Positions 6,952-13,469 of a DNA stretch of 38,696 nt are shown here, piece by piece. Each line of letters begins with the position of its first letter. Within the stretch, counting starts at the first letter, position 1. Origin of the DNA: an uncultured Dorea sp. (lineage in GTDB: Bacteria > Bacillota > Clostridia > Lachnospirales > Lachnospiraceae). The notes under the pieces were generated by a model. That model worked only from the letters and a program-made list of their open reading frames with translations, was not told the origin of the DNA and ran no database searches. Both the position numbers and the translations under genes were made by a program. Where the stretch lies: NCBI GenBank assembly GCA_949916155.1, contig CATLEM010000008.1, positions 1-38,696 of the forward strand. Reading direction: 5' to 3'.

Positions 6952-8436
6952 ATGTCTAAGGAAATAATGCTGCGCAATATCGGGAGAGCACAGCGTGCAA
7001 TTGATGAGAATAAAGAAGCAGTAAAATCAGGAAAGATGCGCCAGCACTATCATTTCATGGGGGAGACGGGGTGGATCAACGACCCGAACGGACTGATCTA
7101 TTATAAAGGGAAATATCATTTCTTTTTTCAGTTCAATCCTTATTACGGTCATTGGGATTATATGCACTGGGGACATGCGGTGAGCGATGATCTGCTTCAC
7201 TGGGAGTATCTTCCGATCGCTCTTGCGCCAAGCGAGTCTTATGATGACCACATGAGAGGCGGCTGCTTTTCCGGGAGCGCTATAGAGCATGACGGCAGGC
7301 TGTTTTTGATGTATACAGGAGTTACGAATGATGGAAGAGGATTTGAGCAGACCCAGTGTATCGCTTACAGTGAGGATGGGATTCATTTTGAAAAATATGA
7401 GGGGAATCCGGTACTGACACCTCCTGACGGTGTCCCTTCTCATCAGTTCAGGGATCCGAAGGTGTGGAAACACGGGGATACTTATTATATGGTATGCGGC
7501 GCCAGCCGGGACGATAAAGCCCAGGCTCTGCTCTATCGCTCGGAGGATATGATACATTGGTCATTTTTCAATGTGCTGGCGGAGAGCCGCGGCGAATGGG
7601 GCTATATGTGGGAATGTCCAGACTTTTATCCTGTAGGGGATAAATATGTGCTGATGGTCTCGCCTATGGGTGCCGGAGAGCGTACAGTCGTATATATGGT
7701 CGGAGATTTTGATTATGAAACGGGGAAGTTCGACTATCGTACCAACGGGGAGATTGACTGGGGCCATGATTATTATGCTCCGCAGTCTTTTCTGGCGCCG
7801 GATGGGCGCAGGCTGATTGCGGCATGGGCGAACTGCTGGGACTGGATGCCGTTCTGGAAAGACTGGGGACCGGCCTACAAGGAAGGATGGTGCGGCTCAT
7901 ACAATATCGTCAGAGAGGTGCAGATGGCAGAGGACGGGACGCTTAAGTTCCCGCCGGTAAAAGAGCTTGAGACTATCCGTACAGCAGGAGTTTATCAGGC
8001 TGAGATGACGGCCGGGAAAGAGGAAGCGGACATTCGGGCCGGGGATGGTGTCTCCTATGAACTGAAGTTTAAGATTGATCTTGAGAGGACGGACGCAGAG
8101 GCGCTGCTGCTTTATCTGCGCTGCGGCAATGGGAGGAAGACAGTATGTACTTTTGATTTCAGGCGGGGGGAGCTGTCTGTAGACCGAAGTGAAAGCGACG
8201 GGTGGAGCAAAGGTATCTCACACAGTGTACTGTATCTGACGGGAAAGAAAGAGCTGGATGTACATATTTTATCTGATCAGAGTTCCCTTGAACTATTTAC
8301 CGACGATTATAAAAATAATCATTCAAATAATGTCTTTGCGGGAGATGAGCAGAATGGGATAAAGGTGTGTGCCCGCGGAGGAGATGTAAGATTAACGGAT
8401 ATAGAAACATACGGTCTTTTGGAATGTAACCGGTAA
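6952..8436 (+). CDS. GH32 beta-fructofuranosidase (cytoplasmic sucrose/inulobiose hydrolase type)
   Basis: A 494-residue GH32 enzyme with all three catalytic signatures: WINDPNG with nucleophile D44, FRDPK with transition-state stabiliser D168, and MWECPDF with acid/base E221. The five-bladed propeller is followed by the usual C-terminal beta-sandwich from about residue 345 (SLELFTDD near 440). It has no signal peptide, so it acts inside the cell on imported sugar, releasing terminal beta-D-fructose from sucrose, kestoses or inulobiose. It is preceded by GGAGGAG and lies 20 bases after the GH172 gene, so the two are co-expressed. A terminator follows directly. No fructokinase is in the operon, so released fructose must be phosphorylated by an enzyme elsewhere. 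Confidence 0.95.
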   Translation: MSKEIMLRNIGRAQRAIDENKEAVKSGKMRQHYHFMGETGWINDPNGLIYYKGKYHFFFQFNPYYGHWDYMHWGHAVSDDLLHWEYLPIALAPSESYDDHMRGGCFSGSAIEHDGRLFLMYTGVTNDGRGFEQTQCIAYSEDGIHFEKYEGNPVLTPPDGVPSHQFRDPKVWKHGDTYYMVCGASRDDKAQALLYRSEDMIHWSFFNVLAESRGEWGYMWECPDFYPVGDKYVLMVSPMGAGERTVVYMVGDFDYETGKFDYRTNGEIDWGHDYYAPQSFLAPDGRRLIAAWANCWDWMPFWKDWGPAYKEGWCGSYNIVREVQMAEDGTLKFPPVKELETIRTAGVYQAEMTAGKEEADIRAGDGVSYELKFKIDLERTDAEALLLYLRCGNGRKTVCTFDFRRGELSVDRSESDGWSKGISHSVLYLTGKKELDVHILSDQSSLELFTDDYKNNHSNNVFAGDEQNGIKVCARGGDVRLTDIETYGLLECNR

Positions 8437-8451
8437 ACATTAGAGAAAAGA

Positions 8452-8485
8452 TTCCCTGCGGGCGGATGCCCGGAGGGATTTTTTT
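8452..8485 (+). terminator. Intrinsic terminator of the sugar operon
   Basis: An 11-pair stem with one mismatch (TCCCTGCGGGC with GCCCGGAGGGA) around a GGAT loop, followed by seven T. It begins 15 bases after the GH32 stop codon. Confidence 0.85.
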
Positions 8486-8556
8486 GCGAAAAGATGTCAC
8501 GTTTTATCCATTAGAATGATTATATATATTAAAGATAGAAAAAACTAAAGCAGGTA

Positions 8557-8585
8557 TTGATATATATCGAAAGTCGGTGTATAAT
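8557..8585 (+). promoter_or_regulatory. Promoter of the ABC exporter operon, within GATATAT repeats
   Basis: TTGATA (8557-8562) and TATAAT (8580-8585) are separated by 17 bases. The sequence around and after it carries four GATATAT copies at 8559, 8593, 8608 and 8625, the first overlapping the -35 box. The leader to ATG 8664 is about 70 bases. Confidence 0.6.
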
Positions 8586-8663
8586 GATTATAGATATATC
8601 GACAGAAGATATATAATAAATACGGATATATTAAGACAGGAAATTAAGAGAGGAGAGAGCGTT

Positions 8664-9086
8664 ATGTCAAAAGCAAAGCAGATGTCAATGAACGGAGGAA
8701 CGATTAATAACAGTAGGAGGGACAGCAGAAAAGAGAAAAAACGGTTCATGGATTATGCAATATGGGTAGATTTTCCGGTCAATGCAGCGATTCTTGCATT
8801 TGTGTTAGTCAGAGCTATGCAGATGGTTCAGTCGGGTATTAACATAAATGAGCTGTTGGAGGAAGGGCTGTTACTGACGGGGAATGAACTGCTGGATGCG
8901 ATGATCTCGGCTTGTCTGCCGATTATGATTTTGTGTATAGCTATGGCAGCGGTCAGCGAGCTTATCTATCTGATACTGAGGCTTCGCGGGAAAGAGCCTT
9001 CTATCACAGAGAAATATTCCATCATCATGTTGATCGTGAAGGTATTGGGAGCAGTGTTTTTTGCGGCTGCAGCGCTGTTGTTCTAG
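8664..9086 (+). CDS. Small three-helix membrane protein, unknown
   Basis: A 140-residue protein I do not recognise. A polar, basic N-terminus (MSKAKQMSMNGG, then NNSRRDSRKEKKR) is followed by three hydrophobic segments, about residues 33-53 (NAAILAFVLVRAM), 77-98 (ACLPIMILCIAMAAVSELIYLI) and 120-138 (IVKVLGAVFFAAAALLF). ATG 8664 is chosen for its AGAGGAGAG binding site; an upstream extension to 8577 would cover the promoter. It is the first gene of an operon with an FtsX-like permease and ATPase, so it may be an accessory subunit. That is inference from position alone. Confidence 0.75.
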   Translation: MSKAKQMSMNGGTINNSRRDSRKEKKRFMDYAIWVDFPVNAAILAFVLVRAMQMVQSGININELLEEGLLLTGNELLDAMISACLPIMILCIAMAAVSELIYLILRLRGKEPSITEKYSIIMLIVKVLGAVFFAAAALLF

Positions 9087-9131
9087 CATTCCATAGTTTT
9101 AGAAACTGTCAGGAAACTGAGGGTTGATGCG

Positions 9132-11150
9132 ATGAAAAAGTTGTTTTTCAAAAGTCTGTATAAGAGCAGAAGAGATTTTGGAGTGATCGTCTCCTGCGGG
9201 ATATTTGTCATATCGGTCATTTACATTACAATCTTTATCTCAGACAGTCTGATACAGATCACTACAGGAAAGAGAGGAAGCGCGACCAGTGTGTATATCA
9301 ATCTGGGAGTGTTTATGCTTACTTATGTGATCCTGGGGATGCTCATGGTGCTGATGACTATCGCCTACATCCGGAAAAGGTCTTATGAGTATGCGGTGTT
9401 TGAACTTTTGGGGATGAAAAGGAAGCATAAGCTTTGCTTTGCCGGCTGTGAATACGGCGGGATCATCCTCTGCTCGGCAGCAGGAGGTATAGCGATCGGA
9501 CAGCTTGCAAGTCTTCTTGTTCTGCCGCTTTTGAGGGCGGTGCTTCATGGCCGTGATTTTTCTGTCAGATGGAATCTTACCCCGCTGAGGCTTACGCTGA
9601 TCGTGGGAATGGTGATGTTCGGCCTGGTTTTTATCATCTGTGATGAGATGATCTTTTGCCTGGGAATGGACGCTGTGCTGTCCATGGGGAAAAGCGGAGG
9701 AAAGAATTACCGGCCTTCGGCGGCGCCGGTTATCATAGGCGGGGCATTTTCCGTTCTGTCGTTCGTGTCTTTGTTTTCTTACTGGGGAAAGATAAATAAG
9801 GCGGTTCCGGCGGCTGTACTAAGTGCGGGCGTACTTTGCCTGATGACGTCTCTCGGCGGTGGGTGGCTCGGAAAGGTGCGGAAAAGCAAAGATTATTATA
9901 AGAAAGTACTGTGGATGGATCAATGGTATCACCGGTTCTATTATAATATGAATCTGTCCGTTATCATGGCTGTTCTGATTTTTATCTGTCTGTTTAACTT
10001 TGGGATTAAGATTTGTGACCATGTACCTGTCCTGGAGGATGAAGCATACCCTTATGATATCGTGTGGATGGCGGATGAGGAGGACGCGTTATTTATCAGC
10101 GGGCTGATAAAAAGCTATGGAATCAGCGTCAGGACGCAGCCCTGTGTCCGGGTGGTGACACCGGACTTCGGGGAACATATGGGAATCAGCGCATCGGATT
10201 ATGAGAAATGGACGAAGGAAAGGGTTGATCTGTCCGGGAAACAGGTTTATCTGGTGTATCAGAAGAACCGCGAGGACAGAAGTCTTTTGGGAATCGACTA
10301 CGGCGCGAGCCTTCCGAAGCTGTATATCGGTGCGGCGAGGCGGGATCTTTGGATTGACAATGGCCGTGATCTCATTGCCGGGATGGAATTTGAGAGAGGG
10401 TATGAAGTTGCAGGAAAGACTAACCGGATGATGACAGGAGTATATCAGACGAGGGCGATAGAAGACTGGCGCACAGATGTGTGGGAGCAGGTGATCGTAT
10501 TTTCCGACGAGCATTTCCGAAAGATCAAGGGAACTGCGGACGGTGCAGGGATGGCAGTCATGATCAGCACGCCGGAGACCTGTTCAAAAGAGGACTATGA
10601 AAGACTTTGCGGGGAAGTGAATGCTTACGCCAAAGAACATTCCCAGGTGAATTTCCTGGATTATAAAAAGGGCAGCATTATATATCAGAAATCTGTAGAA
10701 ATGGGAAAAAATCATCAGGAACAGGTCCTCAGACTGTCTGCGGCAGGGATCAATATCTTTATCCTGGTGATCTGCATGATCTTCCTTTTATGGATCAAGG
10801 CAAAATATGATTACGATGATATGAAGTGGAAATACCGGTTTTTTGCCTTGTCGGGAATGGAGGAGAGAAAACGCCGGCTATGTATAAAGAAAGAGATGAT
10901 GGCGGCTTCCGCGGTCTCCTTTGCCGGCAGTGTACCTGCGGCATGGGCCTTTATCGCTGCAGATGTGTCGGAAAAAAAGCTGGGCATGAGGTGGAATCTG
11001 CGCTATGCGGCGGAAATGCTGGGAATAACGGCAGTTTTGGTGCTGATCGTAATCGGTGCGGCAGCAGTGGTCATGTATGAAATGATACGAAAGCTGGAGA
11101 AGGGCGAAGAACAGGGAAAAAGGCGGAATGAAGTGAAAGATAAAAAATAG
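9132..11150 (+). CDS. FtsX-like ABC transporter permease (BceB/MacB class)
   Basis: A 672-residue integral membrane protein. After the first helix (residues 16-35) there is an FtsX-like block at about 57-180 containing IAYIRKRSYEYAVFELLGMKR, then further helices to about 305. A large mostly hydrophilic domain spans about 310-540, and a second helix cluster covers 543-660 (FILVICMIFLLWIK). This single-chain arrangement resembles peptide-antibiotic detoxification or export permeases (PF02687). The C-terminus is highly charged. The ATPase gene follows directly. The binding site before ATG 9132 is weak (GAGGG, 8-10 bases upstream). The substrate is unknown; an antimicrobial peptide or lipoprotein-type client is plausible for the class. 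Confidence 0.85.
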   Translation: MKKLFFKSLYKSRRDFGVIVSCGIFVISVIYITIFISDSLIQITTGKRGSATSVYINLGVFMLTYVILGMLMVLMTIAYIRKRSYEYAVFELLGMKRKHKLCFAGCEYGGIILCSAAGGIAIGQLASLLVLPLLRAVLHGRDFSVRWNLTPLRLTLIVGMVMFGLVFIICDEMIFCLGMDAVLSMGKSGGKNYRPSAAPVIIGGAFSVLSFVSLFSYWGKINKAVPAAVLSAGVLCLMTSLGGGWLGKVRKSKDYYKKVLWMDQWYHRFYYNMNLSVIMAVLIFICLFNFGIKICDHVPVLEDEAYPYDIVWMADEEDALFISGLIKSYGISVRTQPCVRVVTPDFGEHMGISASDYEKWTKERVDLSGKQVYLVYQKNREDRSLLGIDYGASLPKLYIGAARRDLWIDNGRDLIAGMEFERGYEVAGKTNRMMTGVYQTRAIEDWRTDVWEQVIVFSDEHFRKIKGTADGAGMAVMISTPETCSKEDYERLCGEVNAYAKEHSQVNFLDYKKGSIIYQKSVEMGKNHQEQVLRLSAAGINIFILVICMIFLLWIKAKYDYDDMKWKYRFFALSGMEERKRRLCIKKEMMAASAVSFAGSVPAAWAFIAADVSEKKLGMRWNLRYAAEMLGITAVLVLIVIGAAAVVMYEMIRKLEKGEEQGKRRNEVKDKK

Positions 11151-11175
11151 AGTGTTGAGTATAGGAGGTCCGGGG

Positions 11176-11946
11176 ATGGAAAAGGAGCGAAAACGAAAAA
11201 TCCTGGAAGTGAAAGAGCTTGTCCGAAATTATTATACGGTTAACGGGGAAGGGGAGAAGATCACTTATCAGGTGCTTAAAGGAATCTCCTTCTCTGTGAA
11301 ACCGGGAGAATTTATCGGAATCATGGGCAGTTCTGGCTGCGGTAAGACGACGCTTTTAAAGACACTTGGGATGATCAGCATGCCGGATGGCGGAGAAGTT
11401 CTGTATAAGGGAGAGCCGACCGTAAAATTCTTCGGAGATAAACTGGCCAGAGTGAGACGTGAGGAGCTGGCATTCGTGTTCCAGGATTTTTATCTGATGG
11501 ACAGCCTGACGGTGGAAGAGAATATCATGCTGCCATTGACGCTTGGCGAAAAGGATGCAAGAGAAGGGAAAAGGACAGCGAGAAAGATAGCCGCACGGTT
11601 CGGTATCCAGAGACTCCTTGATAAGAAGCCTTATGAGCTTTCCGGCGGAGAGAAGCAGAGAACTGCGATCTGCCGTGCGATGGCAGCAGATCCGGAGCTT
11701 ATCCTGGCTGACGAGCCGACAGGGAATCTAGACTCCAATGCTTCAAGGACTGTGATCCAGTCATTGGCGCATATTAACAGAGAGATGAAAAAAACTATCC
11801 TATTGGTAACGCATGACCCGAAGGTGGCAAGCTATTGTGATAAGATCATCCTTCTCAAAGACGGAAAGATCATGAATGTACTTAAAAAAGACGGAGAACA
11901 GAAAGTATTTTACCGAAGGATACTGGGAAGTATGGTGAAAATGTAG
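11176..11946 (+). CDS. ABC transporter ATPase (LolD/MacB/BceA type)
   Basis: A 256-residue nucleotide-binding subunit with Walker A GSSGCGKTT, Q-loop FVFQDFYLMD, signature LSGGEKQRTAICRAM, Walker B LILADEPTGNLDS and switch His in LLVTHDP. DEPTGNLDS is characteristic of the FtsE/LolD/MacB group that works with FtsX-like permeases, matching the gene just upstream. I chose ATG 11176 (MEKERKRKILEV) because AGGAGG at 11163-11168 is correctly spaced; a GTG at 11152 in the same frame lacks a binding site. A strong terminator follows within 10 bases, closing the operon. Confidence 0.93.
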   Translation: MEKERKRKILEVKELVRNYYTVNGEGEKITYQVLKGISFSVKPGEFIGIMGSSGCGKTTLLKTLGMISMPDGGEVLYKGEPTVKFFGDKLARVRREELAFVFQDFYLMDSLTVEENIMLPLTLGEKDAREGKRTARKIAARFGIQRLLDKKPYELSGGEKQRTAICRAMAADPELILADEPTGNLDSNASRTVIQSLAHINREMKKTILLVTHDPKVASYCDKIILLKDGKIMNVLKKDGEQKVFYRRILGSMVKM

Positions 11947-11955
11947 GAGAACGGC

Positions 11956-11998
11956 GAGAACCCGTCAGCCTTCCGGCTGGCGGGTTCTCGTTGTTTCT
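11956..11998 (+). terminator. Terminator of the ABC exporter operon
   Basis: A 15-pair stem with a single G-T pair (GAGAACCCGTCAGCC with GGCTGGCGGGTTCTC), loop TTCC, then a T-rich tail GTTGTTTCT. It begins 10 bases after the ATPase stop. Confidence 0.85.
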
Positions 11999-12032
11999 AT
12001 AGTTATCTAAAAGGAATGAGAGTAAAGTGCTA

Positions 12033-12093
12033 CACGATTCGTCGTGCATACTTTTATGAGGGGGAGATAGTGATAAGTTCTTTATCAACTATC
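12033..12093. other. Two adjacent inverted repeats in the gap before the spo0A-like gene
   Basis: First CACGA-TTCG-TCGTG (12033-12046), then GATAGTGATAA with TTATCAACTATC (12066-12093) pairing through 11 bases with one bulge. Neither is followed by a T-tract on either strand. No credible ORF covers the region between 11999 and 12157, and I cannot tell whether this is a small RNA, a protein site or decayed sequence. Confidence 0.3.
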
Positions 12094-12157
12094 TGCTACC
12101 AAGTATAAAAGATAAATGTGACATAAGTATGTTGTTTCTATAAAAGAAAACAAAAAA

Positions 12158-12178
12158 ATCTTAAAAATAGCTTAAGAA
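12158..12178 (-). terminator. Weak AT-rich terminator for the spo0A-like gene
   Basis: On the minus strand TCTTAA, a 7-base loop and TTAAGA are followed by seven T, just downstream of the spo0A-like stop codon. The stem is short and AT-only, so efficiency would be low. The same bases can be read as a CTTAA direct repeat with 11-base spacing, a pattern also bound by OmpR-family regulators. Confidence 0.35.
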
Positions 12179-12192
12179 GATGGGAAGAAAAC

Positions 12193-12543
12193 CTAAATTG
12201 CAGAGCCGGTGCCCGAGTTGTGCTGAATGTAATCAACTACGATATCTAAAAATTCACTTGCTGTCGGACGGCTGCACAGCGGGCGGAGCGAGATGTCCTG
12301 TAAAAGTGTTTTGTCACCCTTTTCCCAACATACCTGTATTACGGTGCGTATATCACGTTCAACACTGCTTAGAGTAGTGTTAAATTCTTTGGCAATCATC
12401 GGGTAGAGCAGTTTGCTGATCGATAACAGATACTCTTCGTCTGTAAGACATAAACTGACGCCATAGCAGAGATAGCGGTATCCTCTGTATGTCGCCCCGA
12501 TTCCCAGACGGCGGATAAGCCTTTCGATTGTTCTATTTTCCAT
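12193..12543 (-). CDS. Free-standing Spo0A C-terminal (effector) domain protein
   Basis: About 116 residues matching the DNA-binding half of Spo0A (PF08769) from end to end: ATYRGYRYLCYGVSLCL, EEYLLSISKLLYPMIAKEF, the recognition helix TTLSSVERDIRTVIQVCW and the closing RPTASEFLDIVVDYI. There is no receiver domain, so it cannot be controlled by the phosphorelay in the normal way. In the recognition helix the Glu-Arg pair is kept, while the position I recall as Arg211 in Spo0A is Ser. ATG 12543 (MENRTIERL) is preferred over a GTG at 12585 because the latter lies on top of a TATAAT. It is divergent from the two-component system, and the shared region holds a perfect 0A-box. It may tune sporulation genes or regulate its neighbours. 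Confidence 0.85.
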   Translation of the reverse strand: MENRTIERLIRRLGIGATYRGYRYLCYGVSLCLTDEEYLLSISKLLYPMIAKEFNTTLSSVERDIRTVIQVCWEKGDKTLLQDISLRPLCSRPTASEFLDIVVDYIQHNSGTGSAI

Positions 12544-12586
12544 ATTTTTTCCCTGATCTTTCGTAAAATTTCCAGTCTTTACCACA

Positions 12587-12592
12587 ATTATA
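12587..12592 (-). promoter_or_regulatory. -10 box for the spo0A-like gene
   Basis: A perfect TATAAT on the minus strand, about 44 bases upstream of the chosen start codon. The -35 region at 17-base spacing reads GTCTTT, a poor match, consistent with a promoter needing an activator such as a protein bound at the 0A-box 43 bases further upstream. Confidence 0.5.
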
Positions 12593-12634
12593 GACTAAAA
12601 CGGATAAGTAAAGACGCAGTAAACGACGAAAGAG

Positions 12635-12641
12635 TTCGACA
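12635..12641 (-). promoter_or_regulatory. 0A-box (Spo0A binding site)
   Basis: TTCGACA on the plus strand is TGTCGAA on the minus strand, the exact 0A-box core. Degenerate relatives lie nearby (ACGACGAA at 12623-12630 and AACGACA at 12655-12661). The site is centred near -58 from the predicted spo0A-like start and about 100 bases upstream of the response-regulator -10. One perfect 7-mer is expected by chance every 8 kb or so on two strands, so position is the main argument. Confidence 0.45.
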
Positions 12642-12688
12642 TAAAAAGATAAAAAACGACAGATGTATCCCGGATATTTTTCATAATA

Positions 12689-12742
12689 TCTTAAGATTTT
12701 TGCGTAATCGGTCTTAAAAAATCTCTGCTATTCTTGTATAGT
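12689..12742 (+). promoter_or_regulatory. Promoter region of the two-component system
   Basis: A -10-like TATAGT (12737-12742) is preceded at 17 bases by TTAAAA, a poor -35. That weak -35 overlaps the second of two TCTTAA repeats (12689-12694 and 12712-12717), which are 23 bases apart. Direct repeats over a weak -35 are typical of autoregulation by OmpR-family response regulators, which is what the next gene encodes. Confidence 0.4.
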
Positions 12743-12761
12743 AAGAGGGAGGTGATAGAAG

Positions 12762-13457
12762 ATGGCTAAAATATTAGTTTGTGATGATGACAAAGAGATC
12801 GTGGAGGCAATAGAGATCTATCTGACCCAGGAGGGTTATGAGGTGCTGAAGGCATATGATGGAATGGAAGCGCTCAAGATGCTGGAGAGGGAACAGGTTG
12901 ATCTGCTTGTGATGGATGTGATGATGCCGAAGCTTGACGGTATACGGGCTACATTAAAGATCCGCGAGGAGAACAATATGCCAATCATTATCCTGTCGGC
13001 AAAGTCGGAGGACGCGGATAAGATACTGGGGCTTAATATCGGGGCGGATGATTATGTGACGAAGCCTTTTAATCCCCTGGAGCTTATCGCCCGCGTGAAA
13101 TCCCAGATCCGCAGGTACACGAAGCTCGGGAGTACGGTAGATACAGGGCAGGCGTCAGTATATACGGTGGGCGGCCTGTCAGTAAACGATGACTTAAAGG
13201 AGGTTACCGTAGACGGAGAACCAGTGAAGCTGACTCCGCTGGAGTATAATATCCTGCTGCTGCTTGTAAAGAACCAGGGCAAGGTATTCTCTATCAGTCA
13301 GATATATGAAGATATCTGGAATGAGGATGCTATCGGAGTTGATAATACGGTAGCGGTGCATATCCGGCATATCCGGGAGAAGATTGAGATCAATCCGAAG
13401 GAGCCGCGCTATCTGAAAGTGGTGTGGGGTGTCGGATACAAAATAGAAAAATCATAG
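12762..13457 (+). CDS. OmpR/PhoB-family response regulator
   Basis: A 231-residue regulator. The receiver domain (1-120) has the acidic cluster D8-D9-D10, phosphoacceptor D52 in LVMDVMMPK, the Ser/Thr in ILSAKSE and Lys in VTKPF. The winged-helix domain (about 132-230) includes LTPLEYNILLLLVKNQG and the wing sequence RYLKVVWGVGYKIEKS, the standard OmpR-family ending. The start is supported by GGGAGGTGAT. It lies 12 bases before its cognate kinase gene. Because the ABC exporter operon and the spo0A-like gene are next door, these are the first targets to consider. Confidence 0.95.
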   Translation: MAKILVCDDDKEIVEAIEIYLTQEGYEVLKAYDGMEALKMLEREQVDLLVMDVMMPKLDGIRATLKIREENNMPIIILSAKSEDADKILGLNIGADDYVTKPFNPLELIARVKSQIRRYTKLGSTVDTGQASVYTVGGLSVNDDLKEVTVDGEPVKLTPLEYNILLLLVKNQGKVFSISQIYEDIWNEDAIGVDNTVAVHIRHIREKIEINPKEPRYLKVVWGVGYKIEKS

Positions 13458-13469
13458 AGGTGAGTTTCT

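Noticed and set aside
11882-12088. 68-codon minus-strand frame over the ABC operon terminator
   Set aside because: A large part is simply the terminator hairpin translated; there is no ribosome binding site and no family resemblance.
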